46,220 nt of DNA from Carex sylvatica. Lineage: Eukaryota; Streptophyta; Magnoliopsida; Poales; Cyperaceae. The first letter of the stretch is position 1, and each line of letters starts with the position of its first letter. The translations under genes were made by a program, and so were the position numbers. The DNA is taken from assembly GCA_964058845.1 (NCBI GenBank), contig CAXKVR010000353.1, positions 1 to 46,220 on the forward strand, written 5' to 3'. The notes beneath the pieces were generated by a model. It had not been told where the DNA came from. It saw only the letters and a list, made by a program, of their open reading frames with translations, and did no database searches. Below are positions 32,551 to 43,487 of this stretch, piece by piece.

Positions 32551-33023
32551 GTATCCACCAGTGGTAGACTGGGGAACGGACTCTGCTGATTTTTCGATCT
32601 CAACCATTCAAATTTGTTGAGATTTATGCATAAAAAAGACTTTTATAGAGATACGTGAATGAAAAAATTTGAAAAGTTGAAATCGGAAAAGCAGAACTCT
32701 GCTTTTTTTTTTATAAAAAAGCAGCAGTGTCGGATCCGGTAGACTGGTATGCGATGAAATAAGCTTTGACCACGAAAACTCGGCCACAATAGCAGCCCCA
32801 AATATTGATACAGATGGCTGGCCCGGAAAAGTTTTGGTACAACACCAGCTACCATTCATCCTTGTAGTGCACTCCTTTCCGGGCTTTATATGGTCCACCA
32901 GCCCGGCCCACACAACTCTTTGTTTCTTGATATACGTTTTACCTTTAGGAGAAGGCCCATACAACTCTACTAACATTCCTAGCTTTAAGAAAAAGCTTAA
33001 ATTGTATTTCAGGTATGACAGAC
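32551..33023. other. Unassigned region with a 122-codon minus-strand frame
   Basis: The minus-strand frame 32608–32976 has a G/C-balanced middle part (contains KTFPGQPSVSIFGAAIVAEF) and a low-complexity end. I recognise no domain and see no start context or splice signals. It could be a gene or transposon remnant. The phrase GGTAGACTGG appears at 32564 and 32738. Confidence 0.3.
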
Positions 33024-33031
33024 CCTACAAG

Positions 33032-33439
33032 TAGAGTGGAAAAAAACGTGCCATATCATAACTAACATGATATGATTTTGATCTCGTACCGTGACTAAAA
33101 TATCAAGAAGTGGTCACGGCACGCAAATGGTCATGTCGTGCCTAAACGTACCGTGACCAAACATGACTCACATAGCTCATGTGGCCATTTAATCATAATT
33201 TAGATTAGTTTATTCAAAATTCACCATTTGATCAAGATCTAATGGTCCTAATGACACGTGACTGACGTGACTACGTGCTGTGCCATGCCAAATTTTCTAA
33301 AGATGATCATGACACACAAATAATCACGGCACAAAATACGCAAGTCATATCAAGTAACCGACACACGTGTACCATTCCGTACCGTAACTGTGTCATTCCG
33401 TGATAGAGCCAGTTCCGCTGTGCCATTTTTTCCATTCTA
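33032..33439. mobile_element. hAT-type element, 408 bp
   Basis: Left end TAGAGTGGAAAAAA pairs with right end TTTTTTCCATTCTA. Flanking 8-bp repeats CCTACAAG (33024–33031) and CCTATAAG (33440–33447) agree at 7 of 8. The interior is rich in ACGTG and GTGCC phrases (GTCACGGCACGCAAATGG, AATCACGGCACAAAATACG) and includes a sub-terminal inverted repeat. No transposase. Confidence 0.82.
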
Positions 33440-33447
33440 CCTATAAG

Positions 33448-35004
33448 TTGACATGAAGAGTGAACATAAGCGCTTACAAACTTGGAAACAAATCGGCTGT
33501 TATTCCATTGAAATAACATGACTCTATTATTCCAATGACAGCAGTTCAACTTCGTTGAGATTCGCACATGAAAGTGTCATGGATGAGTCCTGTTATTCCA
33601 ATGGGATAACAGCCGATATTTATCCTACGAACTTTAATTTGTTCTATATAGCCAGAAGCACAACAATGTTTTATCTCATTATCATCGACTTAAATGTAAG
33701 AAAATTATGTCATCCATTATCATTTGATACAACTATATTTTGCATCATTGGAAGATTTCCAATGAATTTAGTTATAAAAGATCTACAAAAAGATGAAAAT
33801 GAAGAAAAAAAAATAGAACATTGATCAATTGGACCGTTCAATTTTCTTAACCGAAACAAGAAATGACTATAGATCACAGTACCTAGTCAATCTAATAAAA
33901 CAAAAAGTTTATATTTAATTCAAAATTAATTAATTAAGGTTACAACAAGGGATACCTATGAATTAAAGGTACATAAACGCTTTCCAATTTGACAGAAAAA
34001 AAAATCGCAGTTAAATTATATCTGTGATGGTGAGACCATGAATCAGGTACTAATCTTTACAATTCTCATGTAAAGAATGTAACTGTGATATGGTAAGGAT
34101 CCGACACAGAGATAATAACAATTTAGTAGAACAAATTTTATGAAAAGTTTTGTATGAAAGGCAAAATAATTAGAAATAGAAAAAAAACACTGAGCATGTA
34201 ATTGTACCAGCAGATACTATGCTACTAACCATTGGCTCTAAAAAGATACCAGAATTGAGCAATTAGTTAGTTAGATCAACTTGAACAGAAATTTGAATCT
34301 TCTGATAATCTACAAGTACAACTCCAATAGGCATTCTTAGTAGAATTGTAATTTGTCATTTTTGTCATATTATTATAGGATCAATTCTAGATTCATGCAA
34401 AATTCTTTTTCTAAAGGTAACTAATGGTCAGCTGCAAAGTTACATATTCAAAAAGTACAGTATGAAGACATACACAAGGCTGGCTTTGTTTGGTAAATTA
34501 TCGGTATGGCACCTCAGGTACCAACTCGACCTAAGAACTTCTCTTTTGCCAATTAAATTTTGAATGCACTAAAAGAGGGGGTTGTGATACCACAAAAATG
34601 CTCCAAATCAACCGAGGAAAATAACCAAATATTCTGCATTAATTCAACAATATAGCATGATAATGGCATTATGATGTTACAACTAGTATGAGTAACAATT
34701 TTCTTTCTGAAGTTCAAGCTTATAATGGGTCTAGAACTCTGGTAGATTTTGGGAAAAATATGCTATATTGTAAAATTTGTGGGCTTATACAAAATAGAGA
34801 ATCCAATATTTCTTGATATAATAGTTCACAAAAAAACCCACTAAGAAGAATAATAGTTAGAATTAAAAAACAAGACAAATAATTACATTTATTAAGGATG
34901 TATCTGTTAATATTAATTTTTCCGAACCAAGGGCCAGATGCTTTATTTAAACATTTTACAAGTATATTTAGCTATCGATTAGTATTTGAATAGCAGAAAA
35001 ATTG
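33448..35004. other. Long unassigned region; one inverted repeat
   Basis: A 27-bp inverted repeat (ATCGGCTGTTATTCCATTG… at 33492–33518, complement at 33591–33617) surrounds a ~72-bp loop and may be a small MITE. From 33620 to 35000 I see no known repeat family. This could be intron or 3' part of the possible minus-strand gene starting near 35340, but I can support no exon. Confidence 0.4.
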
Positions 35005-35340
35005 AAAAAACTGTCAGAAAATAATCAAAAGAAGAGGAAGTGAGAGCCGGATGCAGAGGTTTATCGATCAATTCCAGCTTTGAATCCTCTCAATAGATCT
35101 CGATTGGTTCCTATAAACTCCTAAATTTACAAGGCCGGGAAAAGATCGATAAACCGCTGCGCCCAGAAATCGCCGCCATTGTTAGCACGCGCGCGCGCGC
35201 AGAGATAGAGAAAGAGAGAAAGAGAGAAAACCGAATCTTACCTTGTTGAGGCAGAACGAATGTGAAAGAAAGAGAGAGGTATGATCAAAAGAGGAAAAAG
35301 AATCAAGGACAGAGGAAGAGGAGATAGAGAAGGCATGGAT
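35005..35340 (-). other. Possible 5' end of a minus-strand gene or pseudogene
   Basis: On the minus strand, a pyrimidine-rich leader (about 35340–35247) ends CAACAAG|GTAAGATTCGG, a good splice donor at about 35245. About 65 bp further on is an ATG at 35179 with G/C-rich codons (MAAISGRSGLSIFSRP) that stops after 22 residues. The sequence is much richer in G/C than its neighbours. GCAGAGGTTTATCGATC (35053–35069) and GATCGATAAACCGCTGC (35143–35160) form an inverted repeat. It looks like a 5' exon with a broken reading frame. No downstream exons were found. Confidence 0.35.
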
Positions 35341-36511
35341 TTGTTGTGACCATGACAAGTGCTAAGAGGGGCAATTTAAGAGCTTGTGAGGGGCAAAATG
35401 GCGAAATGGCGGATTGGTAAGGTCACCATTGACTAGGATTGAGGTGGACCTTGTTTATTTTTAGTTTTATTCTCCAATGACATGATGCCACGTGGTATGT
35501 TATTTTGTGATCAATTGTTTGTACAAATGATTTGGAGGCGTGGCAAGCCCACTAATAGGAGCGTCCTGTATTGTTCAATAGTTTATGCACAAGATTCATA
35601 TAATTTGAGTTGACCTTCAATGACATGATATGCTTATAAATGCAATTGATTAGTAATTGTAAAATAGTTGTTAAATTAAAGAATAGTAACTGCAAAATTT
35701 TACTTTTTAAAGAATAGTAACTGCTCATATAAAAATGTCTTAGAAAGCTTTCAAATTTTGGAAGGGTTTAATATTTTTAAAAATAGAAATGAAACTGTCA
35801 ATAAGGACTTTGTAATTGCATTTACAAGTCATTGAAAATGATAGACAAGTCGTCAAAATTGATACTATCCCGATAGTATTTCTCAATGATTTTTATCAAT
35901 TTCTTAATCGTATCTTTTCATATATTAATATTGCCTACTAATATAAGATTATGTCGTGTCATTTCAATTTTTACATCATCTATGATAATTTTTTATTTAT
36001 TTTTTAAGATGATTATCTTGTACAGTTCTACTAATGAGATGAAGCCATAAAAACATCATTATTTTCTTGGGAAAAAGATTGTTCGTCGTTGAAGGTTTGA
36101 ATTATTTGGCTTTCTCACAAATGGACACACCTTGAATCAGGGTTTTGAAAAGTACTTTTGATTTAATTGTTCCGAATTGATTTGTCTCTAACTTTCCGGA
36201 AAAAATTCTTGTTCTGCGTTGTTTATATTATTATTAATATGTATAAGAATATTGTTTTATTTTTTTTATTATGTAAGAGATTATTTTTGTTATTTTTTAT
36301 TATGTAAGTGACTATTTTTATATTTTTTTATCAAGTATCTGATTAGTTAATTGAATTTGAATCTGAAAAACTATTTGAACCTGATTAGTTAATGAGTATG
36401 AATTCAATTCTTATCCAATCTGATACATGCAAATTTTGAATCCACTGCTATCTAGAATTGCTTGTGAATATTGACATGTATTGTTGTGTCAAAGTGAATT
36501 ATAAATAATAT
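35341..36511. other. Intergenic; possible upstream region of the 35005–35340 feature
   Basis: A CACGTG box lies at about 35490. A degraded dispersed repeat (TTGAACCTGATTAGTTAATGAG, about 36374) is shared with 13429. No coding sequence. Confidence 0.35.
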
Positions 36512-36790
36512 GAGCCGATCTACGCGAGAATTTTTTATTCATAGTAATTATAAAATTCAGATGTACGAAAACAGATAGAGTACCTTGTTTCAACCAATAT
36601 AGTAAGATTGTCAGCATTGATCGCGATCCAACATTTTATGAATCCGAGGCAATGCCCACGATCTATTTTGTTTTGTTTTGTAAACGGTTTAAAACTGCCG
36701 ATCTACGCTCCTAAATTGAAAACGAGATACTCTATCTGTTTCTGTTTCTGTATATCTGAATTTTATAATTACTATTCCCGATCTATGCTC
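36512..36790. mobile_element. Inverted-repeat element with CCGATCTAYGC ends
   Basis: GAATTTTTTATTCATAGTAATTATAAAATTCAGAT… (about 36528–36590) is matched inverted at 36718–36780 (ACTCTATCTG, ATATCTGAATTTTATAATTACTA). CCGATCTAYGC lies at both ends and again near 36697. No target duplication is confirmed. Confidence 0.6.
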
Positions 36791-37447
36791 CTAACTAACG
36801 ATGGTTAGCGAGCCTTTATTTTGTTTATTTTCCAACAAAATAGTCATCATCTAACGAAAGTTAGTGTAAAACAATCGTGGCAGTGTGTTGTTTTCAATTG
36901 GTTATGAAATTACAAAAGCATGTACACAACACATAACATTTAATTAGGTCCCACAACAACTGACGATGCGAGAAACTAGCGCTATGCACGTGGTGAACCC
37001 CTGCTAGATTGAAGAAATGGATAGCTTCCAAGGCATTAATTTCGCTTGTCTGGACGGGCTTCTAAAGCATGATATTTTTTTAGGGGTTCGAATAATGAGA
37101 TTGAGAAACCAAAATATAGCTGTTAACAACTGTTAGGATATGTTTCACTCAATACATAAAAGAATATATTGTTTTATATTGAAATATTATACAGTTATTG
37201 TATAATATATTTGACTATATTGTAATGTACATATATAGTTATGCGTTTTTTTTTTTTGGCTAAAACTAATTAGAAGGGACTTTGGGATGGGAATACGGGG
37301 TAAGTATTAATAACTCAAATTAAACAACTATCTTTCATTTTATTTTGAAAAACATGCGTGATGTCACAGGGAGGCTTAAATTTGGAATATACAGACTTAG
37401 AAAGACTTTAATTTGGATGGAACATGAAAATCATATTAAAAAAATAA
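36791..37447. other. Intergenic
   Basis: No gene or element boundary is recognised. Confidence 0.35.
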
Positions 37448-37670
37448 GGGTATGTTTGGATGGAGTGAGAATATGTTATTTTTGAAATTAGGTTATTTCG
37501 AATAGCTTGTTCTATGTTTAGTTGGGCTAGAATAGTTAAAATAAAAAATTCAAATTTTTTGTTTTATTCGAATTGACTATTTCTACAAAAAGTAAGAATT
37601 GACTATTATAATAAGACAAATATCTATTTAGCTATTCTAACTATTCTAAAATGTGCATTCTAAGAGATTA
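37448..37670. mobile_element. ATGTTTGGATG-end MITE, partial
   Basis: The stretch from GGGTATGTTTGGATGGAG through GAATAGCTTGTTCTATG to GAATTGACTATT matches the reverse complement of 27237–27447. The right end is eroded (ACTATTCTAAAATGTGCATTCT). Confidence 0.6.
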
Positions 37671-38936
37671 ATGTACGTACTTATCGGTCAGTATTCAATG
37701 CTACCAGCCTACCAATCAATGACACTATTATGATGTTTTTTAATACATTGGAGAATATGAGTGTAAGAAATGTTCTACATGCCAAATGATTTGGGCTAAA
37801 TTAATATATTAAGATATTGAGCTGGATATATTCTGGACCAGTGATCTGATATAATCTCTGGATAAGTCTCTTTGAAGTGGTGCGATTGAACAGGTGCATA
37901 TGAATTGGTGCATATATTTTATAAATATGCAGTGACTTGTTCATTTTTCGCTAGCTATTTTTCTGTTCAGTTCAATATACAAAATTACACTGAAAAATAA
38001 ATAAAGGCAGAAATATCGAAGAGCAATATTTTCAATTTTATTGGACTAAACTAAATCTGATATGTCTGAATTCGCACCAATTCATAATTGAGATAGAAAA
38101 GCAAAAAGACAAGAAGGGGACTGTCAGTTGGCGTTAGCACTCCGACTTTTGTTGTTTGTCAACCTATTCGTGTGAATACTGGTAGAGACGTGACTGCAGT
38201 TGTTGTTGCATGGATCCGACACGAAATGTACAAAGTAAAGAAGGTTACTGCTAAAGTTTAAAGTTTTCACTGTGTGTCTAGTGATAAACTCTATATTAAA
38301 TTTGAAATTAGTTTTTATATATAAATTCTGGTTTTCAAATAATAAACAAACTAATGAACTGAATCGAATTGTTACACATATAACATATCCGAAACCTTTC
38401 AATGAGAATATCATCCATCAATTTGGCGAAGAAAATAAATAAAGAAATATAATGGAATCATCACTTGAATAATTAGGTGTGTATTCCACATGATGGTTTC
38501 ATGGAAAGCAATTGAGCAACCAAGCAAATTTCTCCACACAGAGACAATGGGATTGGACGCATCTTCCCTCCACTAATCTTTGCTCAAAACATAGTACACC
38601 TTTAATATGTAGGACCCACTTAACATATTTTTTACATATTTTTCAATAATATTATTTAATAATATATATATTAAGCTTTTGTCAGCACCAATTGGAGAAG
38701 GGATCTAGAAGACTAGAACCTAGAACCCTTTTCTTTTTGCCTTTCTTTTTGAGCATTAAGCATCCCTCATCTCATATTTTGGAAGGCCATGATTCTATAA
38801 AATGATTTTGTAAGCGTCACTGGTACACCAATAACACCACACCTCACATGCCTCAAACTGTTAAAACAGATGCAGAAATTGACATCCACAGTATATGTGT
38901 GCAGAGATGATTAATAATAGTGAACTGTCCCGATCT
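37671..38936. other. Intergenic, A/T-rich
   Basis: No gene. A 96-codon minus-strand frame (38124–38414) has no recognisable motif. Confidence 0.35.
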
Positions 38937-39046
38937 TTTACTTGGCATTTGGTTTGAAGTGCTGCCGACATTTTACTGGTCGTCGTGTGTTTTTACTTGG
39001 CATTTGGTTTGAAGTGCTGCCGACATTTTACTGGTCGTCGTGTGTG
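38937..39046. repeat. Perfect tandem duplication, 55 bp × 2
   Basis: TTTTACTTGGCATTTGG…CGTCGTGTGT occurs twice back to back (CTTGG at 38941 and 38996) with no differences seen, so it is a very recent slip or small duplication. Confidence 0.95.
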
Positions 39047-39299
39047 TTCACTTATGACCAAACCCAATTTGAAATTAGTTTGAAATTAAGGACTACGAAT
39101 ACAAATTGAGGAATATAAAAAGAATCTTTCAAATTAGCTGATGGTGTACGTGTCGAGGGGAAGGTAAGGTAAAGATTCTGTTTAGAGTATCCTACCGTGT
39201 CGTAATAAATCAGGTTAAGATCTAAATAGTCATTTGATCGAGGACAGTTTTAAATTTCGCACTAATGAAGTGCGCATGAAACTTGATTCAGAATTAATA
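39047..39299. other. Intergenic
   Basis: Nothing recognisable. Confidence 0.3.
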
Positions 39300-39680
39300 A
39301 TATGAGCTATAGCCTATCTCAAAGCCAAGCAAGCTGAACCTAAGGCATCAGAGATAAAATTTCAACTTGAAATAGTGACAAGTCAGTCTGAACTGGCTTA
39401 CTGGGTCTGACTGGATCTTGTTTTAAAAATAAAATGAATTCTACAAACGTTTTAAGTTGGGCTAAACCAAATTGGACCGAGTTAAACAGTATAAAATACA
39501 CACAAATTGATGCCTAACTGGGTTAGCTAACAAGCAAGCTAAATACTAACTTGAACTCGTTAATTATGAATTGAGTTAGTGGCGAACTGGTTCGTTAACA
39601 GCTCAGTCCAGTAATAAACAAACTGTTAGCAAATAAGTCAAGTGCACATCATGATCTAGCCACAAACTTTTTTGTCACTC
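39300..39680 (+). mobile_element. hAT-like non-autonomous repeat, copy 3 (degraded)
   Basis: It follows the same block order as 25703–26159 (TTTCAACTTGAAATAGTGAC, GGGTCTGACTGGATCTTG, AATACACACAAATTGATGCC, AACAGCTCAGTCCAGTAAT). Both termini are eroded. Confidence 0.65.
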
Positions 39681-39919
39681 TTGTGTAAATCTAATAATTC
39701 TAACCGGACATCATACAGAATTTGATCCAATCCAACGAAATTGGATTATACCGTGTGGTGTGGTTCCACACCTGACAATGATATATATATATATATATAT
39801 GGTAGCCCATCCATTATTACTAATTCTCATGTCTGCTCCGGGCTGGTCAATTATTGGGCCCAAAGTTGTAAAGCCTTGTCAGCTTAATGATTCCTTTTAT
39901 ATATCTATAAAAAGGAGTC

Positions 39920-40075
39920 GGAGTAGGTCCGATGTCCATTGAATTTACTTTGGTTCGATGGGTATTGTGACCATCCAATTGAATCAAGTTTCGTGTATTC
40001 TGTATTAAAATTCGTGTGAGTTTTTATCAATTTCCGTGCACACAGGTCTTAATACTAATCGTACGGACGTACTCC
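39920..40075. mobile_element. GGAGTAGGT inverted-repeat element, copy 2
   Basis: It starts GGAGTAGGTCCGATGTCC and ends GTACTCC. The interior aligns with 11691–11889 (GGTTCGATGGGT, TTATCAATTTCCGTGC, ATCGTAC). The right arm is shorter than in copy 1, through a deletion of ~40 bp. Confidence 0.7.
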
Positions 40076-40988
40076 TATCTCCTAAAAAAAAATGAACGTT
40101 TGAAGAACCACACGAATGTAAAATTGCAAGTGATTAAAATTTTGTTTCCTCTTGCGACAGCAGAAATAAGTTAACTGATCATATCCCTGAAATTGAAAGA
40201 CTGAAAAGTGTTATTTCTTTTGTAATTGGTTTCAGTGAACGATGTACCTATTCCGTTTAAATGAGCTTTGTAATTAATTCGGTCATGTTAGATTTTTGCA
40301 CTACATTTTGCGGATATACATAATTAACTATTCTTATAGAAAGTAATTTATCATTTGCATTTAACGTTAATACTAGTATCTTCTCCACGCATTCCAACGG
40401 AAATATTATAAGAGGAAAAAAAAATCACACAAAATGATATATTTTTCATACAAAAACTTAGACTAAATGACAAATAACATTCGATATATATATATATATA
40501 TATATATTTAATTTTTTAACATATTTTTCTAAAAAAATATTGTACAAAATGACAATAACATTCCTTAAATTATATAAAAAAATTGAAAAAAAAATCCATA
40601 ATTTGCATTTAAAAAATGAAAAAAAAAACAAGGAACAATCAGAAAGATAATACAATTTGCATGTGACGAGTACGTGTCTAAATAAATTTAGACTTCTACA
40701 TATAAAAATTCATCAAACAGATGCATATAATCACAAAAAGACATATTATTTGATCGGAGAGTTGATATTCAATCTGAAATTGCATCTTTTAATGTTAGTT
40801 GTTGGCAGATCAGAATATATGCATACTTAATATAATAATAGAGATATTGCACATACAACGCTTTTTTGTAAGAGACTGCATGTTTGAAATCTAAGCACAA
40901 TTTATAATAAATATTTAACTTAGAGCCTAAATTCCATCTTTACTCAAAATAAACATATGCATATTACATTGCATAAAATCAATCATAG
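40076..40988. other. Intergenic, A/T-rich
   Basis: A (TA)n run lies at about 40484–40507. No gene. Confidence 0.35.
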
Positions 40989-41150
40989 GAGAGTGAGTCT
41001 ATGGTACTATGCAAATTATGAATTGATCTGTAATACATATCAATATTTTTATTTTTAAAATTTTCATATAAATATATATTTATACACTGAATTATATATA
41101 TTTTTAGAATTATTTTACTATTAATAGATAGAATGGTATCAACTTTTTGA
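40989..41150. mobile_element. Foldback-family fragment
   Basis: GAGAGTGAGTCTATGGTACTATGCA resembles the ends of elements K, J and B. The inner TTTTAGAATTATTTTACTATTAATAGATAGAATGG resembles the arm centre. The GTGCTTGGAGACC core is missing, so this is a deletion derivative. Confidence 0.45.
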
Positions 41151-41333
41151 CAAGATATCAACTATTTGACATGTCAGAGCGGTCAGGCGGCTTTACTGAC
41201 CGGTCAAGACTTTGCTAATTTGAATAATTTTAAAATGAAACAAGATATATATTACAAATTCACAATATTATCAACCAATGAAGGACCTCCACTTCCTCTC
41301 AACTTTTGAGCATTCAAACTTATATTTATATAT

Positions 41334-41740
41334 GAGGAGAGTTCAAATGCACTCAAATTTTTGTGCACCCAAATGCACTCTATTTTTTATCTCTGTTTTC
41401 AAAGTCAAAACAGTTAATCTGAACCGTTAGATGCGATCTATATATTAAGATGTGCTTGGAGACCAAATTTTATATTTTTTCGAAAAGTTGTTTTCTTTTT
41501 TTTAGATTTATTGAAAATCACTGTTTTTAGCAAATCTGGACCATAAAAAAACAGCGATTTTCAATAAATCTAAAAAAATAGTAAAAAAATTCCAAAAAAT
41601 ATAAAATTTGGTCTTCAAGCACATCTTAATATATAGATCGCATCTAACGGTTCGAATTAACTGTTTTGACTTTGAAAACGGAGATAAAAGATAGGGTGCA
41701 TTTGGGTGCACAAAAATTTGGATGCATTTGAACCCTCCTC
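41334..41740. mobile_element. Foldback element H, 9-bp TSD
   Basis: GAGGAGAGTTCAAATGCA on the left is mirrored by TGCATTTGAACCCTCCTC on the right. Arms of ~190 bp are nearly perfect and the centre is CACTGTTTTTAGC…AAAAACAGCGATTTT. Flanking 9-bp duplications TTTATATAT are at 41325–41333 and 41741–41749. Core: CCGTTAGATGCGATCTATAT and GTGCTTGGAGACCAAATTTT. Confidence 0.9.
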
Positions 41741-41768
41741 TTTATATATATATATATATATATTATAT

Positions 41769-42176
41769 GAGGAGGGTTCCAATGCCTCATATTTTTCATA
41801 CCTTATCATACCTCATACTTTATTATTTCGTTTTCAAAGTTCAAATTGTCAATCCGAACCGTTCAACATGATATTTATATTAAAATATGCATGGAGATGA
41901 AATTTTATATTTTTTGAAATTATTTTACTATTTTTTAAGATAGATACAAAATCATTGTTTTTGCACCGTTGAGAAACAATGATTTTCTACTCATCTTAAA
42001 AAATAGTAAATATTTTCCAAAAATTATAAAATTTCATCCTTAACTATATTTTAATATAAATATCATGTTGAGCGGTTCGGATCGACAATTTAGACTTTGA
42101 ATATGAAGAAAATAAAAATATAAAATATAAAATATGATGATATATAAAAAAAAAAATGAGGCATTGAACCCTCCTC
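41769..42176. mobile_element. Foldback element I
   Basis: GAGGAGGGTTCCAATGCCTC mirrors GAGGCATTGAACCCTCCTC. It lies 28 bp after element H. The 9-bp flanks ATATTATAT and ATATTACAC agree at 7 of 9. Its distal module (CCTCATATTTTTCATACC…) differs wholly from that of H, while the inner core (CCGTTCAACATGATATTTAT) is shared with the family. Confidence 0.86.
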
Positions 42177-43487
42177 ATATTACACATATGTCAACATGAG
42201 ATGAGAGACGTAGACAATAGACTGCCATTTTCTGGGCACGAATCAGAATTTAATTGAATGAATTTGAGGCGCATTCATGCAATTCACGAGTGACACATGA
42301 CACATGACACAGATCCCCCTCTTCTCTTATCTTCTTTTCTCTGTTGTTGTGTTCTTTAGAGTAATAAATAAACTCTCACCTGGTTGCATTTCAGTTCTGC
42401 CCTACGCCAGTTGTTGGATCTTTTGTGGCGCCAACTATACATGTCTCGGTTTGTACTCATAGTAACAAGATTCGCGATTTATTCGTGTTTAATTCGTTTT
42501 TTTGATGTTTTCGAACTGAACTCCAAATAAAACGCAAAAATACGTATAATACGTTTATATGCGAATAAAACACGAGTCACGTATTATTCGCGAAAAAAAT
42601 ATCATTTTTTTTTGCTGGAGTTTCATTGGAGATTTTTTTTTTGCTTACTTATTGTACCGAATTATTTTTGAATTATATCCGAATCACGAATGTTTGGACT
42701 CACCGAACCAAATTCAAACTTTTCCTTTGTCATTATATATGTTTGTACTTATTGTACGTACTACATACACAAACCATAAATATATCATGTACTATATAAT
42801 TCAAATAATTGGGTTTCTATCACACCTGGTTTCATTTCTATTATAGTATTTTATTGGATAATTGAAAGTTTTAGTATAACCTAATGGTCCAGTGAATGGT
42901 ATATATATAATGTAGGTCCCATGTTGTTTAGATTTTAATTATTGAAATTATATTCCATAAATTATTATTGCCATTTAAATTTGAATATATAACATAAACA
43001 GAACAAGTCAGACGAATAATTTGTCCAAATTAACAAGTTCAAATCAGAATTGCCATCTGTTTGTTATAATTTAATTCTCCCCACCAAGAAATAGATTGAT
43101 GGCATTCAATACCTTCAGGTAATAATTTACCAATTCAATTAATTTCAAACCACCATTTGAAAAGGTCACAGTTTATCCTATAGCAGCAGATATATACTGA
43201 ATTACTACTGATTCAGAGCAGCGAACTCATGCCTTTGCTTTTAAAATTTAAGATAGTGACACTTCACCAACAACAAAAAACCCCAGAAATTTTTTGCTTT
43301 CCAACATATACCACTGGCACACACACTGCCATCTAGCTAGTATAAGCTAGCCATGCAAAACTATCAACATACATACCTAAACCTCTCCTTATCTCTAACA
43401 TGAAATTTAAACTAATACATTAATTAGCCTCTAGTACTACACATTCTCTTCTACACCGATTCGTCGATGCATCGATAGGACGTAAGT
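42177..43487. other. Intergenic downstream of the WW-domain gene
   Basis: Around 42455–42720 many ATTCG and GAATAATACG phrases recall the repeat at 22565–22870. A 95-codon frame here (42559–42846) is not convincing. The 3' UTR of the minus-strand WW gene presumably occupies part of 43200–43487; no clear poly-A signal was chosen. Confidence 0.4.

Noticed and set aside
32608..32976. Real protein-coding gene on the minus strand
   Set aside because: Only part of the frame looks protein-like. There are no splice signals, start context or known domain, so it is listed as unassigned only.
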